Positions 44,168 through 52,589 of a stretch of DNA of 52,589 nt are shown piece after piece (the first letter of the stretch is position 1; each line of letters starts with the position of its first letter). This stretch comes from Circinella umbellata (taxonomy: Eukaryota; Mucoromycota; Mucoromycetes; Mucorales; Lichtheimiaceae): contig JAIWNF010000118.1 of assembly GCA_025093555.1 (NCBI GenBank), positions 1 to 52,589 on the forward strand, read 5' to 3'. The notes beneath the pieces were generated by a model, which worked only from the letters and a program-made list of their open reading frames with translations, did not search any database and had not been told where the DNA came from. The translations under genes and the position numbers were made by a program.

Positions 44168-44691
44168 TATCTTTTCTTTCTTGTTCCTATTTTTCTTATT
44201 TATTTTTATTATCTTACCTTCGATAAACTTAGTCTTAATTCTCCTACGTTTCTACCTTATACTTAGCTTTTACTTTTCCCCTTAATGAGGGGTTTTTCAT
44301 TTGATACCTCTTCGCTCTTTTATATATAACTGTCAATCCATTCTGTACTGCAAGGAAGTGACCATATGCCCATTGGCGAAGGTCATCTTAGTCTTCCATT
44401 TAATAAATATTATAAAAAAATTTTAACCTAAATATAATGTATCAGAATAAATTAATATTACTATATACACTAGTATACATAAGGTTATGCTATGCATGCC
44501 ATCATAAAAAAAAACTTAAATGCTGCATATAGAGAGAATAGGGGTAGACCAAAATAAATATGCAGAGCTATACCCCCACTTTGGATATAGGAATCCACAA
44601 CTTATAACTTTAGGATTCTTACAGAGTCCACGTTTGGCTGTAAGAATCCCAAAGTAAAAAAAGTTGTGGATTCTTAGTTGTTTGCGCAGTG
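44168..44691. other. Right subterminal region of the CACTA-like element
   Basis: No gene. From about 44575 to 44691 GTTGTGGATTC, AAGAATCC and their complements recur, ending in the terminal repeat whose outermost bases are GCGCAGTG. Confidence 0.55.
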
Positions 44692-44694
44692 TAC

Positions 44695-45106
44695 AAGACT
44701 CTAAAAACATCCCAACTTGACAGTAAACCCGTACATCATCATCATAGAGTAAAACAACATAATCTTCACGTTTTCGATTATAAAATATCTCATGTGTTCG
44801 AGTCGTTTCAGTAATAGGTAGTCCATCAATCTCATAATCTGTTATTGTTAGTGTTTGGTAAATTTCGATTTCATTTATGTCCCAGGAAGCCATTTTTGCT
44901 TCAGACTGTACCGATTCAATTTGTTCCTCATAAATATCCAAAAATGATTTCAGTAAACTCGAAAAATTAAATGTCATTTTGGCGTTGATACTACTGACTG
45001 TGTGCACACTAGACAGGCGTGATGATAATGTATATGATGGCGGCGGTAAAGTTGAAGGATCAAGAGAAGTTGGTGGGGTATGGTGCATTTCACTTGTAAT
45101 TGCCAA
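44695..45106 (-). pseudogene. N-terminal fragment of an unidentified gene at the CACTA-like insertion
   Basis: The minus-strand frame starts MAITSEMHHTPPTSLDP, has a Pro/Ser-rich start and a charged body (SFLDIYEEQIESVQSEAKM, then REDYVVLLYDDDVRV), and runs into the terminal repeat at 44691. Its last native codons are at the TAC duplication. The likely downstream part is at 31050-30705. Frames do not match at the joined site, so there is an indel or an intron I cannot see. The first 33 bases of the region are also found inverted at 48545-48577. No domain recognised. Confidence 0.4.
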
Positions 45107-45111
45107 TAATT

Positions 45112-45877
45112 TCCACTGGTTTCTAGAGGCTTCAGCTTCACACTAAATCAGTATTCTCTAAATCCACACTTTAAGTATTATTTTTAAGCTTATTATAAAC
45201 AGTTATTAAAGTTTGGAAAGTTGTAAAAATGTTTTAAAAAAAAGCTAAAGCTTGTCAAAGTTGGTCGGTCATAGCCCATTTCTGACCATTTTGGCTGGGC
45301 AAGAGACAAAATTGAAAGTTGAAACCTACATATCGGAGCTCTCAAGCATGGGTGTAGCAAATCACGTGATATGAGTAGTAGGTGAAAATCTTAGAATGAG
45401 CTGTATCACAGTATCACAATATTGGAATCTAAGGCCATAATATAAAGATAAGAAACTATGGAAAAGAATTTTTAGTCTACTAAAAATATACATATATTTG
45501 ATAAAGTTTACTGCATTTAATACTAATGCTTAAACAAATTGATTGTACTATATTCCTCATATGTATAAGCTTCTTCTTATTACAGATGTGGTGTACTGTA
45601 GTTATTTTTGCTATTACTTCAAAAGAAATAAGAAAACAGAGAGTTTTAAATTCTAAGTGCTAATATTAATTGCAGAATCGATTCTGCAAAGAATCAAATA
45701 CTAAAGACAATGTAATACTAGGTACATAGACAAGTTTCTTGATTTTGGTTTATACAAAACACAAGAAAAAAATGTAAAATAGGGAGGGAGTCAGTTTTAA
45801 GTTTTAAGCTATGATATAAGACTATTGAGTAATGTAATATATCTATATGCTTAAATTTATAAATACATATTAGTGTT
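45112..45877. other. AT-rich stretch without recognisable gene
   Basis: No supported coding region or RNA gene. It ends at the Merlin target duplication TTAGTGTT (45870-45877). Confidence 0.5.
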
Positions 45878-46229
45878 GGAGCACTCTCACAATATACACT
45901 CAAGTGAAAATGTGTTATATCATGTGACATAGTACTTGTGTAACTACCAAATTTGGAATAAATAAAGTAGAGATGCAGAGCATTCAGATGCATATTTATG
46001 TTTATTTTTGTGATGTTTGTGGAATGAGTAAATAAGCATTAAAGATATCAAGTGGGTTTTGGAAAAATTAAAAAAAATAAAAAAAAAATTCATATGATTT
46101 TAGAACATATAATATTCCCACAGTTTTTTTTTAAAAAAAATTACTCAGGAATCTGACTCAGGAACAATTTTAAAAAAATTGAAATAATTTTATTGGATAA
46201 AAAATATATTTGATTTACTTTAAAAAAGT

Positions 46230-46237
46230 ATATAAAG
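46230..46237 (+). promoter_or_regulatory. TATA box of the Merlin transposase gene
   Basis: TATATAAAG stands about 75 bp upstream of the ATG in otherwise A/T-run sequence. The spacing would give a leader of roughly 45 nt. Confidence 0.45.
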
Positions 46238-46312
46238 AGATGATAAAAGTTAACTTCTTCATTACTTTTTTCTTATCTCTTATATTTTTATAACTTCTAT
46301 TCAAAAGACAAA

Positions 46313-47748
46313 ATGGCTCCTACTGGTATTGCTACTCTCCCTAGTATGGCAGAGCTATTTAACTTAACAAGTTCCTTTGATGTAACACTCCAGTATGTAT
46401 AAGTTTATTTCCATTAGTTTATATATATATTTAATGCTATATATTAATAATTATACTCTCAAATATAATAGATATTTACACAGTCAAGGCTTTTTTTATG
46501 ATGAAATGCTCTGTCGAAATGGAACACCAATGAGACTAAACCATTTCACACGTGATGGTCTTATGTGGCAATGCCCTTCTGCTTCTTGTGGTTGTACACC
46601 AAGTCGTACTAGTCGTCAAAGGATTTCGTTACAGGAGGGCTCTTTTTTTTCAAACCGGCATTTACCATTAAATCAAGTTTTACAAGGTTTATGGGGCTTA
46701 TTACATCGTTTTTCGTATGAAAGTATTGAATCTTATACAAGATCAAGTAATAATACAATTAGGTATCTTGCTCGTGATTTTTATCTCTTAATGGAAGCAG
46801 ATTTACGATTAAATGATGTTCAAATTGGTATGTAATTTGATTTTTTTAAAAGTACTTACCTTAATTATGCACTATATAACTAACTAGTATTTATTATATT
46901 AGGCGGCTATGATGAAAATGGTGAAAGAATTACTGTAGAAATTGACGAAAGCAAGTTTGGTAAACGAAAAAATCACTGTGGCCATCGTGTAGAAGGTGTA
47001 TGGGTCCTTGGGGGTGTAGAAAGGACACCTGCCCGCAAAACATTCTTAGCTGTTGTTCCATGTCATAATGCAGCTACATTGACAGCAGTAATACGTCATT
47101 TTATCTTACCTGGTAGTCTAATTTACTCTGATATGTGGAGAGCATATAATGGTTTACAAGATGAAGAAGGTCAAAATTGGGTGCATGAAGTTGTAAATCA
47201 CTCAATTGAATTTATAACTGATGAGGGGGTTCATACCAATACTATTGAAGGTAAATATTTTTCTTTTCACTCTTATATTTTATTATATAATGTGATACTT
47301 ATTTTATAATATATATTCTAGGAACTTGGTCTGCTATTAAAAGACATATTGCGGCTCGTCATAGAACTAAAGCAATGACTCCTTGGAAACTAATTGAGTT
47401 TATTTGGCGTCGTAAATATGAAAGTAACCTTTGGGAAGGATTATTAACTACATTACGAGATGTTGAACTTAATACATCTATAAATGATGGTTTAACTTTA
47501 AGGGCCCCTGAATTTACAGACTTCAGCTATCTTGCATCAGGTAAACTTGATCTTTTTATTGAATTTATTCCATTAAAATATTTTATTAATTTATAAATTT
47601 ATAAATCCTAGATAATGATGATAATTCTACTAATCAAGTTATTCCTAGACGAAGAACTTATTCTGATATTTCAGAATCTAGCTTAGAGTTTAGTGATAGC
47701 TCATATAATAATAGTGATAGTGACAGTAATTATACATATGAAGAGTAA
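46313..47748 (+). CDS. Merlin (ISXO2/IS1595-like) transposase, intact, five exons
   Basis: Exons 46313-46392, 46472-46827, 46903-47250, 47322-47540 and 47612-47748 join in phase to 379 residues with no stop. Donors are GTATGT, GTATGT, GTAAAT and GTAAAC, and every acceptor ends in TAG. The N-terminal half has a Cys/His-rich zinc ribbon (CRNGTPMRLNHF, CPSASCGC). The DDE core shows Asp in VEIDESKFGKRK, Asp in IYSDMWRAYNGL and the conserved HTNTIEGTWSAIKRH carrying Glu across the third intron. A Ser/Asp-rich tail follows. It cuts and pastes the Merlin element. A TATA box (GTATATAAAG, about 46229-46238) lies 75 bp before the ATG. Length and motifs are normal for the family, and the gene looks functional. 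Confidence 0.93.
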
Positions 47749-48546
47749 AAAATTTTCTTTTTATTATTATATTTTTATCTTTACCTTATTATCTTTTTTT
47801 ATCTTTCTCTTACTATATTTTTTTGATATTTCTTTAACATTTTTCTTCTTATATTTATCTGGTTTTTTTTTTACATATTAAAAACTTTCTTATACATTCT
47901 TCTTTTTGCTATTCTTTATCTACTCTATTGAATAAAATAATATATCTTATTACTTAATTATAAAAATACTAAAATGCAATAACTTTATAAAAACTATTAC
48001 TGCTGTTATAATGCGGATAAATATTTAGCCGTGTGAAATTTCCAAATAAATCGATGGGTCGATAGATTAAAAAAAATCAGTATAAGAGTCTCTAATACCA
48101 TTTTATGGCTTAGCATAGTAAAATATTTGTTAAATAGAGAAAATATAATATTTTTTTCATAATAGATATTATAATAAAAATGAATAACAATTTTTAAACG
48201 TCTATATTTTGTGATTGAAGCATTGTACGACCTTACAATAAAATGCATTAAAAAGCCACACATCTCTAGTTATAGTAGACGGAGTATCAAAATTTTATAT
48301 TGTATATTCCACTTTGTAGAGTATAATTTAACTTGAGTGTATAAAGTGCACTTTAACCTTAGTGTTTTATCAGAACATAATCATACCATAAGCCTACAAA
48401 AGAAGTAGTAAAACTAATCAAAATTTTTAGTATAGAACACTACTTTATGATGGCGCAAAAACAACTATATGTAAAAGTAATAACTGTAACACAAATTACC
48501 AAATAAAGAAGCGGATTTTAAAATTGAAAAATTGAAATAAAATAAA

Positions 48547-50289
48547 TTATTGGCAATTACAAGTGAAATGCACCATAGGAATAAGCCCATCCTTGTATGA
48601 TATCTGAGATTGCAGAGTGTCATAGTAATGGACAGTTCGAGTCATCTATAAAAAAGAACCAATACATCATCTTGTGAGATATAGCGTATTATGAACGTAC
48701 ATATATATCAATAAATAATATTTACTAGCTTGATGAGTGTAATTATTATGGCCATTTGTTCGTTTGCTAGGCCCTTTCGCGTCTTTTTTATGTTGTCGTT
48801 GTGAATGACATGTTGAATATGACAGGACTGAACCACGACTTCGTATATCACGGGTATATTTTGTTAACATATGATTTTTTGGAAACCTTATATGGCTCTA
48901 TCAAAACAAGACAAGCTCCAAGTAAGTCGCTGGGTGGAAAGAGGATTTATAAAATAAAACTTACTGGCGATTTGAATTCAAATATTCCACTATATTTGTA
49001 ATATTCCAACAAAGATCGATCCATTTCTTCAAGCGCTAATTCTGTATACTCTCTGCCTGTTGCTTGAATTACGAAGTCGATAAATTTCCTGATACAAAGT
49101 ACTGCTTGTAAAGAAATAAAGTCATATACACATGGAAGTAGAATCTTTTAGAACAAAATTAGTTTATAGTGTTTAGTATTACGTGGCACGACAAATAAGA
49201 AAAAACATATGTACCCACATATTGTTGATCATTTCATTACCTGTAGCGGCTTTAAGATTTTCTTTAAAAATCCCATTATTAAAATGCTTCAACTTTTTAT
49301 ATGGTGGAAGAGATGATGCACTATTAAAATAAGAATGAGATGTTAGGTCTTTTTAACATCTTAAAAATACATACCGGCTATTTATTTCGTTCTTGACTTG
49401 AACCCCAATATTATTGCCATCCTCATCTTCTGTTTCTATTATTATCTTCTCGACATAAGACAAAAGGTGTGAATATACACCAACTAGTTGATGTAGTTCA
49501 TCAGAAACAAGTGCATCATGTATGTTAAATCTATCAATGGGTTTCATGGCCCAAAACCCATTCTAGTGAATAGTTACACAAATAAGAAACCATCACAATT
49601 AAAGAAAATAACATAACATAAATGTAAACAAAATTTCCTAACTTAACTGAAACTAAATTCACTGAGTGTTCTTTGCACATTGCTTCCATAACACCCTTTT
49701 GTCTAGAGCGCAATAATACTTGTCCATGATTGTATATTGTAGTCATCTTTTCAGGGGTACAAAGAATATTGGTATTAGTATAGTTGCAAGGTAAATGAAA
49801 ATTACTTGTTTTCGTTTCACATTGAGGACATCCACAATTCATGTGAATTGACTGTTTGGTACCAGCCAATAAGCACCTATATTCAATCAAATGTTTTTAT
49901 TATTTTGACTTATTTTTAACTGCATGATTTGTTCTGCTATAACTTACTGTTCTGGATAGTTTGCAGTATAAGTGAATAGTTTTGGATAGACAGAATATTT
50001 TCGATTATATGGGCCTATTATATCATAAAACCTAACAACATTCCCAAAAATCAAAATTAAGCACATAATAATAATGATAATGACTCCAAAGTTCAAAGTG
50101 AATAACATTACCTGTCTTTGTGATATGGTCGAAGAATCTGGGCAATACAATAATGAATAATGGCACGTTTTGCGGCAGGAAACCATGAACTAACATCCTT
50201 TCGTCCTTTAGGAGATATAACTGGTAAATAAGCCAGTAGCTTTGATGCACTGTACTTGTCTTTGTCGCGAAACTGGCCAAGGGTATTGG
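48547..50289 (-). CDS. Plavaka/KDZ-like transposase, 5' part missing
   Basis: Eight exons fit on the minus strand: 50289-50112, 50031-49948, 49876-49648, 49562-49375, 49320-49242, 49144-48965, 48897-48730 and 48645-48547, together about 400 open codons. Diagnostic pieces in order: SASKLLAYLPVISPKGR, FYDIIGPYNR, TANYPEQCLLAGTK with the zinc pair CGCPQC, NGFWAMKPIDRFNIHD, LPPYKKLKHFNNGIFK and RFPKNHMLTKYTRDIRS. These follow Plavaka transposases as I remember them (DDE-type, related to CACTA enzymes). The last intron fits only with a GC donor (GCTAGT at 48729). The N-terminal third, normally carrying the first catalytic region, was not found between 50290 and 51490, so the gene is probably truncated. 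Confidence 0.65.
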
Positions 50290-51491
50290 CTAAATAAGTA
50301 TATCAGGAATTAACAACAGCCAGCAAATCAACAAATAAAACCATAATCAAAGAGAAATACAGCAAAAATTGAATTTTGCGCAGAAAAATCCCAAATATGG
50401 AAGGAGCTGAGAATGGGGGGCTTCCTTTTTTTTTTTTTTTTACAATAATAGTGATAAAGAAAAAAAATGGTATGTTAATTCGCTTCTTCATATTTATAAA
50501 GTGAAAGATCTACTCTTAATAATGGTAATACCAATGTTCTCATTTCCTTTTAGTCTACAATTAGACTAATCAGTTCTTTTAGCTGATTGGCAGGTAAAAC
50601 AATACGCGTGTTGTTGTTTAAGCTTAAAAGGATCGACTTTGACACGAGTGCTATTTTATTTTTCTTTCAAACGTCATAGTAACAACATATTTTTATTACT
50701 TCTGGTTTAACATTATATAGTCATTCGCCTAATGAATTAATAATCCCAAGTTTAATATTGATGGAAAAAGCACGCAATCAGTAAGTTGAATATGTTGAAA
50801 TAGTGTATAACATGCGTTATTCATATTATTACTCAAGACTTGCATGACGCACGTTGTATAGACTTTCCTCTTCAATGTTACAATTCCTTCCACAGATTTA
50901 AGTAATTATATAAACGATTTAACAACCAGATTTAAGCTGATTTATATTCAAAGACGAAATCGGTGAGTTAACAGATAAAAGTATATTTCAAGAAACAAAA
51001 CTGTTTATATTAGACTTCCGTATAACACAATAACAATTTGATTAAAATAAAATACATGGATTTATACCGACCAGAAATATTAACTTATATATTGTATGAA
51101 TAAGTCGGGTAATGGCTTGATATTAAGGAGAGAAAGAAAAGTAGGAATCATATTCGGTAAAAGCATATATAGTAAAGGGGAGCAGCATAAATTCATGAAA
51201 TATAAAGTATAAGAAAGAGACAAGTTAAGGCATAACAAAATAAATAAGAAAGGACAAAAAGAAAACATAAGAAGCATATATAAATGATATGGCATAAAAT
51301 AAAATATAGACAAGCATAAAAAGATTAAAAAAGATATAGTGGAAAGTGGAGTGTAAATAGAAAGAGAATGTGGCATAGTAATTAAATAAAAGTTATATAA
51401 TGATATTGAGGGGAGTGGTTCTTAAGAATATAAAGTATATATATATATAAATGATCCAATAAGTAAATAATGATATAAAAATATAAAAGTA
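50290..51491. other. Region without recognisable gene; purine-rich repeats at right
   Basis: Nothing coding is supported. A T18-like run lies at about 50428-50445. From about 51120 to 51420 the plus strand is purine-rich with GGCATAA/AAGCATA variants like those at 16180-16530, lying directly downstream of the MULE gene. Confidence 0.45.
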
Positions 51492-52589
51492 CTAATAGTA
51501 ACGGTTTTGATTGTTAGGATTAGTATTGCTGCTTTCATGCCGTTTTAATGTAGACCATACACTACTAAGCTGTTCTGCTACTTTGTTGATAAATCTTGTA
51601 GCAGTTGGATCATAATTTGTATGGCTAACTTTGGTGAGTTGAGTGTTCAACTTCTCAGCTGATGTACTCAATCTAAGCAAGTATAATATTTTTAGTTATA
51701 AGTTATTTTTTCTTGAAAATAAAACGGTTGCCTCAACAACTATATTTAACAAACCTTTCCATTGCCAAAACAAGTGCATCTTCTGGATCGTCAACTCGAT
51801 GTTCAGTAGCTTGTGCGATTAAAAGGGGATTTACCTGTCGAGATGTTCTATCCATTAAAGCAATTTTTTCAATTCTATTTACTAGGAACATATGCTTACA
51901 CAAAGTACCACTTCTGACATGATCTGGACATGTACATCCAGTCATTGTGTCAGTTATTTCATTAACATATACTTCATAAAATTGCCTTGGTGTTGTGAAT
52001 GACATAACTGTTATATGGTTGGAATGATGTGCAACAATTAAACTTTGTGCATCATCCTCTATATATTGAGTAATTGAGTAAATATATAAAACACGTTGTT
52101 GTCATACTATATGAACATGTACCTGAGTAACTATATGCAACACGTCGTCGTTGTCTTTCACTTTTATTCAGAACAACTGCACGAATGGAAAGTTGTGTTC
52201 GTATATGATCATCTATGATGTCACATAAAAGAATTTCATATAAAACATAAACAAGAACATCAACCCTTTGTTTTTTTGATGTTGACAGGTAAACTTCCTT
52301 CAACATACGGTGATAGGATTCTTGCATATCATTAGTATCTATAAGCATATTTTGCTATATATATAGTATTAAAAAACACAATTTTTGCAAATTAAATTAC
52401 TAATAAAAATAATACTTACATGACGCCAAGCATTTGCCCAACTCTCCTTTTTCACCAAATATTCTCGGTCAAAATAATCTAATAACTCAATTCCATCCCA
52501 ACCATCTTCAACCTGACATCATAATTCAAAATCTTCATAGGAATAATTGATGTTATCTATGGTTTCTGCTTTCATCATCGCTATCATTG
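51492..52589 (-). CDS. MULE-type transposase, C-terminal part with SWIM finger (runs off the window)
   Basis: Exons on the minus strand: edge-52420, 52354-52123, 52058-51755 and 51672-51492, phases matching. The first exon has the Trp-rich helix KESWANAWRH. The second has TNDMQESYHRMLKEVYL, the motif after the third catalytic Glu of Mutator-like enzymes. The third carries a SWIM zinc finger, GCTCPDHVRSGTLCKHMF (CxC...CxH). The last is a charged tail ending NQNRYY. SWIM fingers in MULE proteins are thought to help DNA binding. In the edge exon a TGA stands in frame at 52519-52521 (minus). Either Trp has been lost there or the exon really starts at the GTCAG acceptor just after it. The DDE core lies outside the window. 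Confidence 0.75.

Larger units (their letters stand above)
31051..44691. mobile_element. Giant CACTA/CMC-like element (13.6 kb) with nested insertions
   Basis: The left end reads CACTGCGCAAACAATTAAG..., and the complement of the right end reads CACTGCGCAAACAACTAAG...: 28 bp of terminal inverted repeat with one mismatch. TAC lies directly outside both ends (31048-31050 and 44692-44694), a 3-bp target duplication. CACTR termini with 3-bp duplications define the CACTA (CMC/EnSpm) class. Inside both ends the words GTTGTGGATTC and AAGAATCC recur in both orientations (31069-31110 and 44580-44680), as expected for subterminal binding sites. No tnp2-type transposase is visible inside, so it would be non-autonomous. 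It contains two small genes, a pseudogene fragment and all of Ty3-B. Confidence 0.72.
45878..48358 (+). mobile_element. Complete Merlin-family DNA transposon (2481 bp)
   Basis: The identical 8-bp repeat TTAGTGTT lies on both sides (45870-45877 and 48359-48366). The ends, GGAGCACTCTCACAATATAC... and the complement of the right end GGTTAAAGTGCACTTTATAC..., form 28-bp ungapped inverted repeats. They match at 19 positions, including a perfect inner TATACACTCAAGT (45893-45905 and 48331-48343). An 8-9-bp duplication and GG termini are Merlin hallmarks. The single gene inside is an intact IS1016/ISXO2-type transposase. The 600 bp after the gene are AT-rich with no other coding content. Confidence 0.82.

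Noticed and set aside
48545..48577. 33-bp inverted repeats as the terminal repeats of the Merlin element
   Set aside because: Merlin has its own ends at 45878 and 48358 with an 8-bp duplication; the 33-mers lie outside these.

Overview
The window reads as a transposon graveyard from an AT-rich fungal genome, most likely an early-diverging lineage (Mucoromycota-like). The evidence is short introns with GTATGT/GTAAGT donors and TAG acceptors, spliced transposase genes of fungal type (CMC/tnp2, Plavaka-like, Merlin, MULE, Helitron), and almost no single-copy housekeeping sequence. I do not assign a genus. Everything below was read by eye; no alignment or database search was run.

Layout. 1-3.2 kb: the tail of an unidentified gene, then two tandem 1.2-kb LTR-like units separated by GTAC, ending 9 bp before a tRNA-Ala(AGC). 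3.2-8.5 kb: a complete but frameshifted Ty3/gypsy element (Ty3-A, minus strand). 8.5-12.4 kb: GTTTGAGC hairpin repeats, a gene-poor stretch, and a 1.86-kb non-autonomous hAT-like element with an 8-bp target duplication. 12.7-16.1 kb: two small spliced genes of unknown function, the first with a 650-bp solo LTR in an intron. 16.8-24 kb (minus): a decayed tnp2-type transposase, a second solo LTR, a USP-like cysteine peptidase pseudogene, and a complete Tc1 element with an intact transposase. 24.9-30.7 kb: an eight-exon Helitron RepHel gene with one in-frame stop, ending in a GC-rich hairpin region.

31.05-44.69 kb: a 13.6-kb block bounded by 28-bp terminal inverted repeats beginning CACTG, with a 3-bp TAC duplication, i.e. 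a giant CACTA/CMC-type element. It holds a 93-aa gene, an intact five-exon 303-aa gene, a second Ty3/gypsy element (Ty3-B) whose LTR is itself split by another hAT-like element, and a pseudogene fragment. It lies between two pieces of what may have been one host or transposon gene. 45.9-48.4 kb: a complete Merlin element (8-bp TSD, intact five-exon transposase). 48.5-52.6 kb (minus): a 5'-incomplete Plavaka/KDZ-like transposase and the C-terminal SWIM end of a MULE transposase running off the window.

How it fits together: there is no conventional operon or pathway. The sequence records nested insertion. Tc1 sits upstream of the peptidase, a hAT-like element in the LTR of Ty3-B, Ty3-B in the CACTA-like block, and a solo LTR in an intron. 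The copies most likely to be recent are Tc1 and Merlin, whose transposases are open throughout. Several stops in the decayed genes can be explained as single C:G-to-T:A changes.
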